Shown: positions 1 to 12,145, counted from the first letter of the stretch. The stretch: 64,000 nt of DNA from Dasypus novemcinctus (GCF_030445035.2 NC_080677.1:7564001-7628000), one strand, 5' to 3'. A program made the numbers and translations. The notes: generated by a model from the sequence alone, not told the origin.

Positions 1-3000
1 GCCCAAAGCTCTGTTGTAGACTTTTCTCACTGCATTGCAATAATTTAAATAAATATCAGTCCCTCCTTTGAACTACAAATATTGTAAGCAAAAAAAAAAA
101 ATGTGGTGGAGTTTTTTTTCAACTTCTTTTATCTCATCATTGCTAGCACTTGGGATGACTCAGTAGATGCATGGTAAATTAATTCACTTTGTTCATTATA
201 GAAGATAAAATCTATTTTTATGAGTAATGGATCTTTTAATTTTTCAATTAGAGAAAAAACACTGCCCTGACTTCTACATTATTGCATAATTCCTCAAAAG
301 TCACTTTACCCACCACTTTTTGAGCCTGGTGCTGTGTATATAGATGGGGCATACCCGAAGTCATGCTCCTCAAAAACATACTACATTGGTGCCTTGTTTG
401 CTTTTATTTTCTCCTTAATCTGATTATTTCAGACTTTGAAAACACACTTCCTTATTTGAAAAAATGTAAAGCGTGTCTCTTAAGTGATCTTATTAAAACG
501 TGATACTAAAGAGGCAAAAGGCTGTTAAACATCACAGCATTTGTCCTTGAACATAAACCATTCCTGTGTTCGGAAGAAGACAAAACAATGTGCTTAGGAA
601 TCACATCACTCACACCTAACAGAGCATAGAATGCACCATAAAAAAGCTAATATGCTGCGTGAGGTTACACAAGTCGTGAGCTCTGTTGACCCTTTGATTC
701 CTGGACTATAAAATGAGGTTGTTGACTAGGTGGTGCCTAAGCCCTGCCGTTCCTGCCATGTTTTATTGGCACCGTGTGGTTAGGGGAGATCTGGCTTTCC
801 TGCCCCTGGAGCTGACATTTTTGAGCAGCCAGCCCTCAGAGTCTACACCCCAAGAACAGAAGGCGAGCTGCCTGCAAGAGCCAGTCTGCCCCTTTCCCTT
901 GACCTGAGCTGGCTCCATGCCCCTTCGTCATGTCTGCTCTTATCCCTCCACTGCGCTGAGGAGTCCCTCAGATACCCTGCTCCAGCTTCCCCAGCCTACC
1001 TGCCCGCTTGGCGCAGGCTCCCTGCTGTCTGGCCCCCGCAGTCACCGGGAAAGCTGCTCCCCCAGCTCGCTCCAGCCCTGCAGACCCCACAGGTCTCCTC
1101 AACGGAGCAGGGTCTGACTCCTTCACGCTGAGACCCTGCACGGCTCACCCTCCCTCCCCAGGCCACAGTTTGCTGATTCGTGAAATCAGGAGGGTAGAGT
1201 GGCTGACACGGGGGTTTCTTCTGGTTCTAGAAGCTGATCAAACCACAGACTCCATTCTGGAATGCAATCATGTTTAATGTTTTTATTACATCACACCACG
1301 TGACGGGTTGGAGCTATGTGTACAGGAGAACAGGTGCTTAGTCCCAGTCCCCTGGGAGGGTGTGTGCACTGTAACTAGCCCTCTGGAGGGTTCCTTCAGT
1401 TAAGATGTGGCCCACCTGACTCAGGACAGGTCTCCCTGCTATTACCAGGGACCTTTGGAAGGAGAAGCCGTGGAGAGCAGGCAGGAGCACGACGTCAACA
1501 GAACCAGCAAGAAAAAGAGGAAGGAGCCGCCTCATGCATGGTCATGGGACAGAAAAGCTAAGGGCCGAGGGCCGCCTGCACCCAGCGCCAGACAGCCAGT
1601 CTTTGCAGGAAAAAGCATCATGTTGCTGACACCGCTATTTTGGACTCCTCTTCGCCTCAAATCCGTGAGCCAATACATTCCCTTTGTTACGGTGACCCGC
1701 TGCACGCATTTGTTTCAGCAGTCAGGAGACTAAAACACGCCACAGAGAGAAAAATGGTAACTTTCACAGTCCCAAAACTGAGCTAACTCTGTGACATAGC
1801 AAATAACTATCTTATGTTCAGTAATGCTAACAAATCTGCCTGCTCTTCTCTTTGCGTGATAGAAGAGCTGGTTGCCCATTTGGGTCCATCCCACCCCTTC
1901 TTTATGGGCTGTGGCTTGCACCTTTCCTGAACCATGGCCTGTCACTGCCCTCCACGTCTATAGAATGGACTGGCAGTTCAGCAAAGAAAGCAGGGTGGAG
2001 GACTAAATGCCAGTCATGCTTGACTTTCCTTGAAATGAAATATAAAAATTAAAAATTAATTTTCCGTTACTAATGTAATTTCAAACCTGCTATATTAATT
2101 TAGCAGCTGCAACACAGAACTGCAAAATAAGTATGAAATCAGGTATTAATGAATGTTTAATTCATTTAAAAACCATTACATTAGCTAACTGCGAAATGTC
2201 AAAATAATTATGTCTTCAAACGTGGCTGAATTCCATATGCCAGATAAGCATTGAGGATCCAGAAAGAAGCTTAGTTTGAATTTTACCAGAGTGTGCTTCC
2301 AGATGCCAAAAGCATCTCCTGCCTGTCGTCCACTGTGTTTAGACATACAATGCTTCAGATCTGATGGCATCACCAATGTTTATAACACCTTTCATTGGAA
2401 ATAGAGATTTTCTTTAAAAACAAAAAACCTACATGGCCATTGGGAATTTTTATTTCCGACAGCCATTTTACTACCTCCTCCTCCTCTTCTGCGGGTTTCT
2501 CAGTCCAAAAGATTAATCAGTTCCCGGGTTCAAGAAAAAATTTGTATTACAAAAAAGAGGTAAGCAGATGAGAACTAATTCCATGTTAGACAGACTGCCC
2601 CTAAATTATCAGTTTCCACTGGTAAGCCAACTGAGCCGTGATTTTCCCACAGGAGCCCGTGAAGCCCGTCTTCCCCGTGTACTGTAACGGGGGAGAAGAG
2701 GCACTAGCTGTGCTAGGCACCTAACGGCTGCAAGGTGGCCATGGAAGCCACGTGTGACCACCACATCATGGTACTCAGTCCTCACAGCTCTGGCGCCATT
2801 TCCATTTTACTGCCTGAAGGGCATAACTAGGGAAAGTTCACAGAGCGCAGAGCTTCCCCAGAGGAGCCCAGGGAGGGCAAGGTAACCCCAGACTGGTTGG
2901 GTCAAGGAGAGCTTTCTAGAGCAAACAGCCCCTAAAATACTCTTTGAAGGTGCCCTCACGGGAAAGGAGAGCAAAAGCGTGGCATACGGTGCCAAGGGTA

Positions 3001-4071
3001 GAGGTTCTCGCTCTTCCTATCCTCTTGGTCTGGTCAAGAGGACTTGGGTTGCCCTGCTTCTCCTGCTTGCCCCTCCTCTTGCTCAGTCCAGTGCTCCCTC
3101 CCCAAAAAGCACTGGCTGCCATCAGCTGCCTCCAAAGGCCTGGACCCCAAGGCTCACTGGCCTCCAGGAAGGAGGCAGCTACATGTGCCTGGGTGAAATT
3201 TACTCCATTAGGCACCATCCACTCCCTGGGTTCCAATGAGCCTCAGAGCCAAATGGTGACATTAGAAAAAGTCCTACCATAATCTAGTTACCTTCTAAGG
3301 CAGCTCATGGGACTCTCCTTCCACACAGGTCTTAGAGGGCAATTTCACTGAAATGTGTAGTTTTGCAGGTACAAGGTGAGGAGAAGAACCAATTCCTTTA
3401 CAACCTGTGTATTAATCACTCGCTGTCGTTGGACTGCCTGCTGGGTAACATGGAGACCCAGAGTAAAATGAGAAACTGCTCCTGTCCTCAGTGAGGTTAG
3501 GGGCCACTGAAGGAAAAGGCACTGAAAGCAAAAGTGCCAGGGCTATACAGAAAGCGTCCTGGGAATCCAGGGCACTGTGTGACCTCCCTCAGCACATGCT
3601 GCTGGACACAGTGGGTGACCACAGGCAAGGGAGACCCAGTTGCCGCCTGCAGGAACACTGGCTTTCATAGGGGACAGGGACATCAGAAATAAGAGCGTCA
3701 AGTAGTGCATTTGCTAGACATCTGCTCAAGGTCTAAGCAAAGGGTGGAGCTGGAAGAGATGCCCCCTGCACCAGGCCAGAGAGCGTAGGTGGAGTTTAGA
3801 TCAAGGTGATGGGGAAGCACATTCCTGGGGCCAAGACCCAGCACAGAAAGCCCAGCACAGGGACAGGAAAGGGGCTGCTCCATTGGCCTGGAGCAGAATA
3901 TCCATGCTGGAGATGAGGTTGGGAAGGGTAGACCAGATCCCTGAAGGCTGACAAAGCTATACCATGTTCTCAAAGGAGCTCCTGGGTAATCTAGCCATCT
4001 CCTCTGATGGCCAAGTTCTGCAAACCAGGGAGGGCAGGGTGATGAGCAAGAACTCTACAGAAGCAGCCCAC
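1..4071 (-). other. ABCA13 intron 19 (no supported feature)
   Basis: No exon with matching phase and splice sites is seen on the minus strand. Several short open frames on both strands lack coding character. A stretch near 2740-2850 has faint MIR-like character (a run ending in 'ccattttactgcctgaagg' next to a direct-repeat-poor region), too weak to annotate. The GC-richer part at 900-1200 has no gene signal. Confidence 0.5.
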
Positions 4072-4181
4072 CTGCAAGGATGACAATTGCATGAGTAGCC
4101 ACCAGCTTCACTCTCTGCAGAGTGGTAAGGGCTTCCGAGGGCTTTACCGTCTGCTGGAAAACGCGACACATTTCCACCACA
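4072..4181 (-). CDS. ABCA13: Probable ABCA13 exon 19
   Basis: A 110-nt candidate exon found from signals rather than a long open frame. The acceptor is a strong pyrimidine tract, TTTTCTATTTTTTCCGAAG, and the donor CTTGCAG|GTGGGC. The first base T completes a codon, then 36 codons are open: VVEMCRVFQQTVKPSEALTT, then LQRVKLVATHAIVILA. One base (G) is left over. Composition and heptad-like leucines resemble the rest of the ABCA13 extracellular domain. It accepts the two-base overhang left by exon 17 (AG+T = Ser), so exon 17 could splice straight here if exon 18 is skipped. It is less certain than the upstream exons because it is short and no next exon is seen in 1-4071. Confidence 0.6.
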
Positions 4182-5257
4182 CTTCGGAAAAAATAGAAAA
4201 TAGCATTAAAGGGTAAGATCCTGAACACATGCATAGTTCTCTATGTTCAAGGTTAAGTCAGGACATGCCTCTAAGAACTAGCTTCCCTGTTCAACCATTT
4301 ATTCCACAGGACCCAAGAGGAACAGATGGCACCACCCAGACCCGTCCAAAGGTTAGATCTCCAATTTCAATTGTAAGCCTCACGTCTGTGGCCAATAAAC
4401 CTGACATTCGCTTTCTCTTCTAGTCTTGGCCCCATTCTCTTGAAAGGCAAAGGCTTATGATCAAAGGCCATCAAATAAAGAAACAAAGGAGAAACCCAAT
4501 GTAAACAAACCTTATGGTTTTCTATCTGTGTATGGAGAACGAATTAACTCTAACCACTAAATGGCTCTATGAATAAGGATTTTTATTTTTGAACAAGCTT
4601 CTAGAGAGATGCTGTGTGTATAGGGGCATGTGTATCTATGTTGGTTTTTACATTGTCTGCCTGCCAGGCCATGCAGTCAAAAAATCCAGACCAATTTTTT
4701 AATAAGCTGCCATTGCTCAAAAGAACTTCTCGACAGTTATGCCATAAGCCCCTGAAGAAAAGGGCTCATGCTTCTTTTGTTTACCCAGAATGGCTTTTGT
4801 TCCACAATTTGATGAGTTTCTGAGCTTTCCAAACCTCAAAACCGTCCTAAAACATCAGACACTGCTGAACGTGTGAACAACATTGTTTATCTGAAGCATG
4901 TCTAAAGGAAGACTTAGACATATATACATGTTTTGACTGATGCCTGCATCAGCTGATTAAGGACAGGAACACTTTTGTGGGTTTTAAAGAAAAGTCAAAC
5001 ATCTCAACTTGTCAGAAGTGCTATCCTCTTCCAAACCCCAGCATGATTCTCACACAGTGAGAAAGACGCAGAATACAGCAATTCACCCAGGCAGCACCAC
5101 GCCAAGTACCTTAGAAGGTTTGGTGGAATGCCACGACAACACAAAACACAGCTTCTTGGAAACCACATTAAAGGTCTACTTTGTATATGCTATTCAATAT
5201 TTTTACAACACATTGTATTAAATTTTGTTTCCCCAGCAGAAGAACAAAACTTTCAGA

Positions 5258-5273
5258 AAAAAAAAAAAAAAAG
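5258..5273. repeat. Poly(A) run
   Basis: A homopolymer of about 16 A, with no recognised element attached upstream. Confidence 0.6.
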
Positions 5274-6079
5274 CCTAATTTTTCCTTCTGCTGTGGTGTT
5301 AAAGTGACTAAAAAAATAGCCATAAAACAATCTTGCTTAAACACATCTCAAACACAGTACAATTTCTCCTTAGGCAGATGTGAATGTTTTCTCCAATTGG
5401 AAAATGTTGAGAATCCAGTCAGCCCTTGAAGAATGCAAGCATCACATGTTAATGTATAATTTTCAGCTTGGCGGTGAGGTGAGAACAAAAGTAAGCTTAA
5501 TAGTTAAACGAATTTATACACTCGGACACTGAAATAGTTGACATGATGATACATGTGGTTTCTTCATGGTTACACTGATTGTAGATTAAGGGATTCCACA
5601 ACCACTCATTATTTTTTACCATAAGGCAGAATTACACAAAGTGTCAAAGAGTATGGTCCTCAGGAATTCAGAGACAAGAGCATAGAACTGCTCTGAACTA
5701 AACACCAAGCAGGATAAAGTTATTTTAGACAATAGGGAAAATATAGTTGAACTGGAAAACAATTTAGGAGGAATAATTGGTGACAAGCTTATATGTCCCT
5801 TAGATTTCTAGCCAAAGAAAGCAAGAGGGTACGCAGGGGTATTTATTAATCACCATCAAGGAATACATATTTTGGTAATTTGCAGTATTTCAATTATTAC
5901 GTTATTTATTGTGCCTAAACGATCGTGGATTTGGAAGCAAGACTCATTATTTCACTGAATTTCTCTGCACTGTCACCAATGGCTACTTTTGTTTGTCCTG
6001 TAATAGATGGATTTTATTGAGCAAGACACTGAACCGCTCCAAGGCCTGGTTTTTCAACATCTAAAATGAGGAACTCTGG

Positions 6080-6205
6080 TCTAGGGCGGCGTTTCTCCAG
6101 CTACAGCATACTCGTGGATCGCCTGGAGATTTTGTTAAATTTCAAGCTTTGGTAGGCTGGTAAGGGGCAGACCTGAGATTCTGCATTTCTGGCAAGCTCT
6201 GGGGG
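6080..6205. repeat. MER5-type hAT DNA transposon fragment
   Basis: Resembles the MER5A consensus as remembered: a 'cgtttctccagctacagcat' start, 'gcctggagattttgttaaat' in the middle and 'gagattctgcatttctggca' near the end. It is old and diverged. MER5 elements are non-autonomous Charlie/hAT relics shared by placental mammals. Confidence 0.55.
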
Positions 6206-6251
6206 GAGTGTTCTGGAGGACCTTCCAGCTCAGTATTGCATGGCCCCCAAA

Positions 6252-6271
6252 AACACACACACACACACACT
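6252..6271. repeat. (CA)n microsatellite
   Basis: About ten uninterrupted CA dinucleotides following AAAA. Confidence 0.8.
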
Positions 6272-6951
6272 CCAGTGGACTTTCTGGTCTTTTTCTCAGC
6301 AAGCTACATAATGTGGTGAAGGCATTCAGACAAGAAAAAAGAACAAATTTAGGCACCTGCCTTCCTTTTCTAACCTCCCATTTTCTCTTTGGCTGCTTGC
6401 CTTATTTAGATGATAGATTTAGGGATGGGTGAATAGCTTGAAAGCATTATTCACTTTGAAATGGAATTTGATTCTGGCTGCATTAATATATAACAGTGTA
6501 TAAATGATGTATGATAATACTGGGGTAAAAGAAGAAAACTGCTGAAAGGGACTCAACAAGGAGAGGGTGGTGCAGGGTGCGGAGGGGTGGTAGCACAAAA
6601 ATCAATCGATTCCTGTCTAAGGCAGCTGACCCTCTCATTCCTGTACTTCAGCAGGTGGCAGGAAAAATGGATTCTGTCCAAACTGCTCTAGGGTAGCTCA
6701 TATCTTCCACCAGGGAGCCTCAACTTCAAGAACCTTCTGGTAGTAAACTTCCAGAATATTTAGGGAACATCCTACTTTTGAACTTTTGAGGGGTTGTGTG
6801 TGTTTGTGTCCGTTGTTTGTCTTATTTTAACTTTACACAAATATTTTTGCCCAGATGAGAGTGGTTGTTGTTTTGTTATTATCATTATTTTCCCTTTGTT
6901 AGATGGATATCAATAGGTATATTAAATGCACATTTAAAGTGTATATTATTG

Positions 6952-7342
6952 GGAAGCAGATTTAGCTCAACTGATAGGGCGTCTGCCTACAACATGGGAG
7001 GTCCAGGGTTCAAACCCAGGGCCTCCTGACCCATGTGGTGGAGCAGGTCCACACGCAGTTCTGATGTGCACAAGGAGTGCTGTGCCACGCAGGGATGTCC
7101 CCCACAGAGGGGAGTCCCACGTGCAAGGAGTACACCCTGCAAGGAGAGCCATCCCACTCAAGAAAAGCACAGCCTGCCCAGGAGTGGTGCCGCACACATG
7201 GAGAGCTGACACAGCAAGATGAAGCAACAAAAGGAGACACAGATTCCTGGTGCCACAGACAAGAATGCAAATGGACATATAAGAACACACAGCAAATGGA
7301 CACAGAGAGCAAACAATGGGAGGGACAGGGAGAGAAATAAAT
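6952..7342 (+). mobile_element. DAS-type SINE (xenarthran), full length
   Basis: A tRNA-derived head with box-B-like GGTTCAAACCC (7007 region), preceded by 'gcagatttagctcaactgat' as box A. A ~300-bp body follows (cctcctgacccatgtgg ... cagcctgcccaggagtgg ... acacagagagcaaacaatgg) and an A/T-rich tail. It is flanked by near-perfect 16-bp target duplications at 6936-6951 and 7343-7358 (AAAGTGTWTATTATTG with one mismatch). It is antisense to ABCA13. DAS SINEs are mobilised in trans by L1. Confidence 0.9.
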
Positions 7343-7364
7343 AAAGTGTTTATTATTGTGGAAA

Positions 7365-7475
7365 CTTCACAATTCCAAAAGTTGTTATCATTGCCCCCAT
7401 TTCAGATAAATAGAGGCTCAGAAAGTTTAAATGGCTTGCCTATACTCAGAAAGTGAGTGAACTGTTTGTAGAGTC
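7365..7475 (+). repeat. MIR SINE fragment
   Basis: A core-SINE 3' part: 'cccccatttcagataaatag' followed by 'aggctcagaaagtttaaatg' and 'gcttgcctatactcagaaag', as in MIR. It is an ancient element shared by mammals. Confidence 0.7.
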
Positions 7476-8021
7476 CACACTCACCAAAGTCAGGCTAGCC
7501 TAATATCACACCCACGGCCAATGGGATTTTGTGTTTTGGACATTTTATATCTTCCTTGTTCAAAAGGTCAATGAAAAATGGATACTACAAACAAGGAGAA
7601 AGAACAGAAGCAAGTCATCACTAAAGTAGGAAATTAACCCTCGTGAATTTAGAGTGTGAAGGGGCTGCCAGCCAAGACACAATGGATAAGTTTGCAGTCC
7701 TGGGACAGGATACAAATTCCCTCCAAGTTTCCATTCTTGGGACATGGTGCGAAATTTCTCCAGGCAGAACTGAAAGAGTCAGTTTGAAAGCTGGGATTGG
7801 TGGAGAACATGAGTTGCCCCAGAGCACCTCCAGGTCAAAAGAAAAGTCAGAGTAGAGCACTAAATTCAAACACAATATAGTTTGTGTCAGTGGCAATGAG
7901 AAGATGAGGCGGGGAAGCTCTGAAAGCCAGCATTCAAATTTTGAGGTAGTGATACTTTGTGCCAATGGACATCCATTTGACTAACCGAGGAAATCTTTCC
8001 AAGACATAAAAAATCTAATTG

Positions 8022-8100
8022 CTGGTGGGGTGTGGGTGGTGGGGTTGAATGGGACCTCATATTGTTTTTTTAATGTAATATTTTTACAAAATAAATTTTA
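8022..8100 (+). mobile_element. 79-bp 5'-truncated L1/HAL1 3'-end insertion
   Basis: A very short insertion that ends with the same 3' terminus seen in larger copies at about 27.88, 37.23 and 41.39 kb (a GGTGTGGGTGG-type G-rich stretch, then gacctcatattg and ttttttaatgtaatattttt, then an A-rich tail). It is flanked by perfect 14-bp direct repeats AAAAAATCTAATTG at 8008-8021 and 8101-8114. Confidence 0.75.
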
Positions 8101-8769
8101 AAAAAATCTAATTGGATTCAAGGTGCATCCTTGTAACATGAGAACAAACAGAAAGTCAGTCAGTTTCTCTGGCAAATGAACCAATCCCCATTTGAAATCT
8201 GAGAGAAAAGGAATCATAGGCAGGAACCATGGACCATTCCATTGGTACTGTCACATCCACAAAGGATGAACTGGGGCAGGTGCAGCATCTCGGGATGCTG
8301 TCCACCCAGAGGCACAAAATTTCCAATACAGAGCAGAAGACTGTCTCCTCAGCATGTCTAACAGGACTGGAGCTTTGAAGGTCAGGTGTTCCCCGGCCAC
8401 CATTTTGTGATGGGAAGGCAGAGCTTGGAGGTGGAACCACCTTGTAGGGTGGGGCTGAATCTAAAGGGGCAGAAGCCAAAAGTTGCTTGGACTTCTCCAG
8501 TTAATAACTACAACTGAAAAAAATAATTTTCTATGTGAAGTGAATGGCCTCATGTTTTTGTTGCCTATCAAATAGTAGGACACTTGGCTATTGGAGAATA
8601 AGAATAGAAAAATCACTGATGTGTCTCATCTTAAGACAAATGAACCCCATAATAGGCTTTTACTTTCAAAAATAAAAACAAGGTCTATTTGGAATGCCAT
8701 ATATTAACTCAAATAGCGAAAAGAGACTGACTTTGATCAGTCTATGTTGAAGTAGACTTCAGAGGGTAG

Positions 8770-9010
8770 TAAAAGAGGAACTCAAGAGGGACAACTTACT
8801 AGAATGGAAAGCTAGGTGATCAAACATGGCACTGCATAACGCAGTGAACCCTGCTGTGGCAACGATTGTGGATCACAGTCCAAATATGAGAATGTTCTTT
8901 CATGAACCATAACAAACGTACATCACTCTTACAAAGTATTAGAAAGGGTGGTATATGAGGGAAATACATCTAATACAACTATGGGCTACAGTTAACAGTA
9001 TGTTTTAATA
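8770..9010 (+). repeat. Probable LINE 3'-UTR-like fragment
   Basis: Shares phrases such as 'gaatgttctttcatgaacca' and 'aacaaacgtacatcactctt' with the L1 3' ends near 31.2 and 60.9 kb. Diverged; the borders are approximate. Confidence 0.4.
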
Positions 9011-9229
9011 TTCTCTCACAGCTTTAATGTAACTTCTGAAGAGTTCTATTTTACAGTTACTGCAGTGGGAGAAAAAATGAAGAGAATTAGCTATTTTTTT
9101 ACCTTTGAACTGTCAGTGGGATTTATAGTCAGTATTCACTTAATACAAATATTCCCTTTATATATTTTCTAAAACATGATAATGGTCTAAAGATGTAAGG
9201 AAAGTCAATCATTGCAGTCTTTTGCTTTC

Positions 9230-10668
9230 TTCTTATTCTGACATGGCATTCCCTCCAGCAGTTGTATTAATAAGCATCGCTAAAACTGGCTGAAACAAAG
9301 TTTTCATGGACTTTTTCCACTGAGAGCTGTTTAGAAGAAACCATTTCCTCAAGAGAGCTATTCTCCTTAACACAATCTGGATTGCCTCTGCAATTTGTTG
9401 GTGAGTTACGTTCTAAATCAAAGAGGTGTCAAAAAACAGAGCTGTACTCAAATCAGCTCCATAGTCACTTTTAATTCCACTCAAGGTCTCTACAATTGTT
9501 CCTATGGTTTCCAAAAGATTGTTTGGACACTAAATAAATGTCAGAAACAAATTAAAAACATTCCAATCATCTTTAAATTATCCTGAAGAATTTCTTAGGT
9601 GAAACCAATCACCATTTTCAAGGAAGTTCCTATTTCTGTGCAGTTTTGTGAAATCTTTGCCATTTTGTATCTTCAACTATTATGAGTGGAAATTGGATTG
9701 GGAAGTAAAATGTCCATTTGTTTGGTGATGTCATTTATCGGAAATAAGCAGTCCAGAATTTCTTCCCCTAACCTGACAGAATCCAAAGAAAATATTTAAA
9801 TCCTGTTACTAAACACTACTATGAGATGCTCCAGATCTCCCAAATAGATTTTCACAAAAATCAAAAATTGCACACTCTCTTCCAAAATATCAAAAAAAGC
9901 CCTTGGACCAGATCACATTTGAGAGTAAACCATATGACATACTGAAGATATCAGAGTTTTGTTAAATATTGGGTTTGACCCTAATTCATCCCAAATACCA
10001 AGTCAAGAAATGGCTTCAACAAGCCTTTTATCTTCTCATACCCTCTACCTTTTAAAGGCAGTTATTTCATTCACAACACTTTGAATCATTTGCTGCAAAA
10101 CAGAAAAGAGCATGTCAAAGAATTTCAAAGTGTCATGGTTTTGGAGATAAAATGAGCCTCAAAAGTAATGGTCACCTTCTCCAAAACTTTCTTGGCTAGC
10201 CTGAGAACTTTCACCATGGAGTCCACCAATGTGGCAAGACTTCCCAGCTCAGCACTGTCATGAACCTTCTTTACCGTGCTTCTAGACATTTCTAGGATAG
10301 ACTCTGGGATGTGAGGTTCTCCTCCAGCTCTTGAGATGACACCAAGTAATCTCTGAGTAGTTTCTAATGCTGCTCTGTTTCTTAGAGAGAAAGAATTATT
10401 TATAAAGGAAAGCAAATTGATTAAATTAGCAAGTATAGCTTCTTGGAATGTGGGATAAAAATGAGGGAAGTCCCCAGAAGGAGAGTTTAAAAAAGTATCC
10501 ATAAGACATGCTATTTCTGTGAACACTTTTTGCACAAGGTGAAGAACTGACCTACAATCTCGATTGAGTCTGAAGAAGTCCTCAGAACTATTCAAATGGA
10601 AGAGCAACTGATACGCCACTGTAAGAAACTCCAAATTATTTTCAGTCTTATTTTTCATCGAGGTTTCC
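9230..10668 (-). pseudogene. ABCA13: Decayed ABCA13 exon 18
   Basis: A protein-like tract follows exon 17 in the right place, order and phase. From 10668 (G completing Arg after exon 17's AG; acceptor TTTAAG, weak pyrimidine tract) the frame is open for about 180 codons, including SLRNRAALETTQRLLGVISR. Between about 10158 and 10128 the coding signal moves to another frame (net -1): DTLKFFDMLFSVLQQMIQ and NEITAFKR. That frame then meets stops at 10047, 10038, 10005, 9915, 9798, 9675, 9597 and 9543, with peptide-like sequence such as FFDILEESVQFLI between them. Near 9530 it shifts again to a third frame (ETIGTIVETLSGIKSDYGAD, NVTHQQIAEAIQIVLRRIAL), with a stop at 9415 and one at 9235, where the exon may already have ended. 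Human ABCA13 also has an unusually long exon 18. The 3' border is not determined; no clear donor is seen. This is a broken exon, not a separate gene copy, since the flanking exons are collinear. Confidence 0.8.
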
Positions 10669-11289
10669 CTTAAACTAAACTAACTAAATCTCTTGTGACC
10701 ATCAGTCCTCGATGTTTATCAAAATAAAATGCTCCATTGTCTGATATAAATGAGCTTTTGAATAGATGATACATGGTCTTCCTTTAAGTTGAAAAAATGT
10801 TCAACAATCTATCTTTTCAACCTATCTTTTTTTTTATTTATTTGAGGTATGAAATTGATCCAGTTTAAGAATTCCTAGAATTTTATCTCTTGGAACAAAA
10901 CTGTAACTATCTATATTTTTTATTTCATATTGAATACATTAACAAATGTAGATTAAAAATAGATAGGGATTTTTGTGATTCCTTTTGTTTTATAGTAGCA
11001 TCATGGGAGAATAATGCTGACTAAAAGGTGACATGCTAAACTACATTCCAGGGGAAAAGTACTATTTCATTGCCATATATTGAAAGTAGTGGAGACTTTC
11101 ATGGATAATTTGATTACAATCCCCCTAAGCTAAGAACTTAAAGGTCCATGCACTTTTGTTTCAGGGGAAAAAAAGCAAAATGACTCTGAAGTACTTCTAT
11201 ATGTAGGATGTAAACCTCTGAAAAAGTGGTAAGAATATTTATATTTTCCAGAATTTTGAAAGTATTGGCAGTCTTGTGATGGCATAGGG

Positions 11290-11800
11290 ATGTGCCACCT
11301 TGGCCACTGAACCACAGCTCCCAGAATTCCCTTCCTTGTACGTTCTCATACGGGTGGGCCACAAGGGAGATACTCTCCTGAGAGCTGGAGAATGGAAAGG
11401 AGCCAGTGGCCATTTTTTAGCAGATCCACACCTTCTCCCACTTGTTCAGTCAAACACTAATCTAGGTGCAGTTGTGATGGGATTTTGCAGATATGATTAA
11501 AGTCCCTAATCGGTGGACTTTAAGTTAAGGAGAAGGGATATTGCCCTGGGTGGACCTGACTTAATCAGTTGGAAGACCTTGAAAAGTGGGCAAAGGACTT
11601 CCCTGAGCACAGCTAGGCCTACAATTACTCTCCCTTCCCTCCAGATCTTCCTGCCCAAAGACAGAAAGTTTCAGTTCATGCCCTTGGGGATCCTGAACTC
11701 CCTTCCTGACCTATTGACTTTGGACTTGCTTAGCCAGCTCCTTGAATTAACTTCTTGTTCTGGTTCTGCTCAGTATGAGCCCTGACTGCTGTAGACATGG
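11290..11800 (+). repeat. Probable MaLR-like LTR
   Basis: Contains 'gggattttgcagatatgatt aaag' (split here by the length limit), 'cctgacttaatcagttgga' and a T/C-rich end, an arrangement like mammalian MaLR LTRs. It is a low-certainty family call from remembered consensus. No internal retroviral genes are seen. Confidence 0.4.
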
Positions 11801-11934
11801 TGGGATAAATAGGAATTTCCCTCAGCGTTTTCACTGGCAAGCTTCAAAAGCAATGAAAAAAGATAACATGGTTACCAATCTGAATGCTTTCAAATCAAAA
11901 GTCACAAGAGATAAACTGGAATAAAAATAGTTAA

Positions 11935-12022
11935 GCCCCGGGCAGTGCATGTGACTCAAGGGTTCAGCGCCTGCTTCCCACATGGGAGGTCCCGGGTTTG
12001 GTTCCCACTACTTCCTGAAAAA
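11935..12022 (+). mobile_element. Short DAS-related tRNA-like SINE unit
   Basis: A ~85-bp head-only unit: 'gcagtgcatgtgactcaagg', 'cacatgggaggtcccgggtt', then an A-run. It resembles only the tRNA-derived part of the DAS SINEs. It is followed 28 bp later by a second such unit. Confidence 0.65.
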
Positions 12023-12049
12023 AAAAAAGCAAAACAAATGAAAACCCAA

Positions 12050-12145
12050 CTCAGGGGAACTGACGTGGCCAGTGGTTGAGCTCCTGCTCTCCACATATGA
12101 GGCCCCAGGTTCAATCCCTAGCACCAGTACCTAAAAAAAAAAAAT
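12050..12145 (+). mobile_element. Second short DAS-related SINE unit
   Basis: Another head-only unit with 'cgtggccagtggttgagctc' (box-A-like) and 'ccccaggttcaatccctagc' (box-B-like), ending in a 12-A run. It is tandem to the unit at 11935-12022, in the same orientation. Confidence 0.65.

Larger units (their letters stand above)
4182..9229 (-). other. ABCA13 intron 18
   Basis: Intron between the decayed exon 18 and probable exon 19. It contains a MER5-type fragment, a CA repeat, a DAS SINE, a MIR, a very short L1/HAL1 3'-end insertion and a probable LINE fragment, listed separately. Nothing is recognised in 4182-6075, 6275-6935 or 7480-8000. Confidence 0.55.

Noticed and set aside
2185..2376. 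Minus-strand frame near 2.3 kb as a downstream ABCA13 exon
   Set aside because: No acceptor/donor pair in the phase required after exon 19, and the translation lacks the family's helical pattern.
6952..7030. Functional tRNA genes (box A/B sequences in several places)
   Set aside because: They are the tRNA-derived heads of SINEs, joined to SINE bodies and A-tails with target duplications. No proper tRNA acceptor ends are seen.
8156..8479. 107-codon minus-strand frame
   Set aside because: No splice context, no family resemblance, and it sits in an intron with repeat-like flanks.
10171..10180. Cryptic donor AAG|GTGAC that would end exon 18 before its lesions
   Set aside because: It would end in phase 0, which does not fit the two-base need of the probable exon 19, so it would shift the frame. 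Full skipping keeps it.
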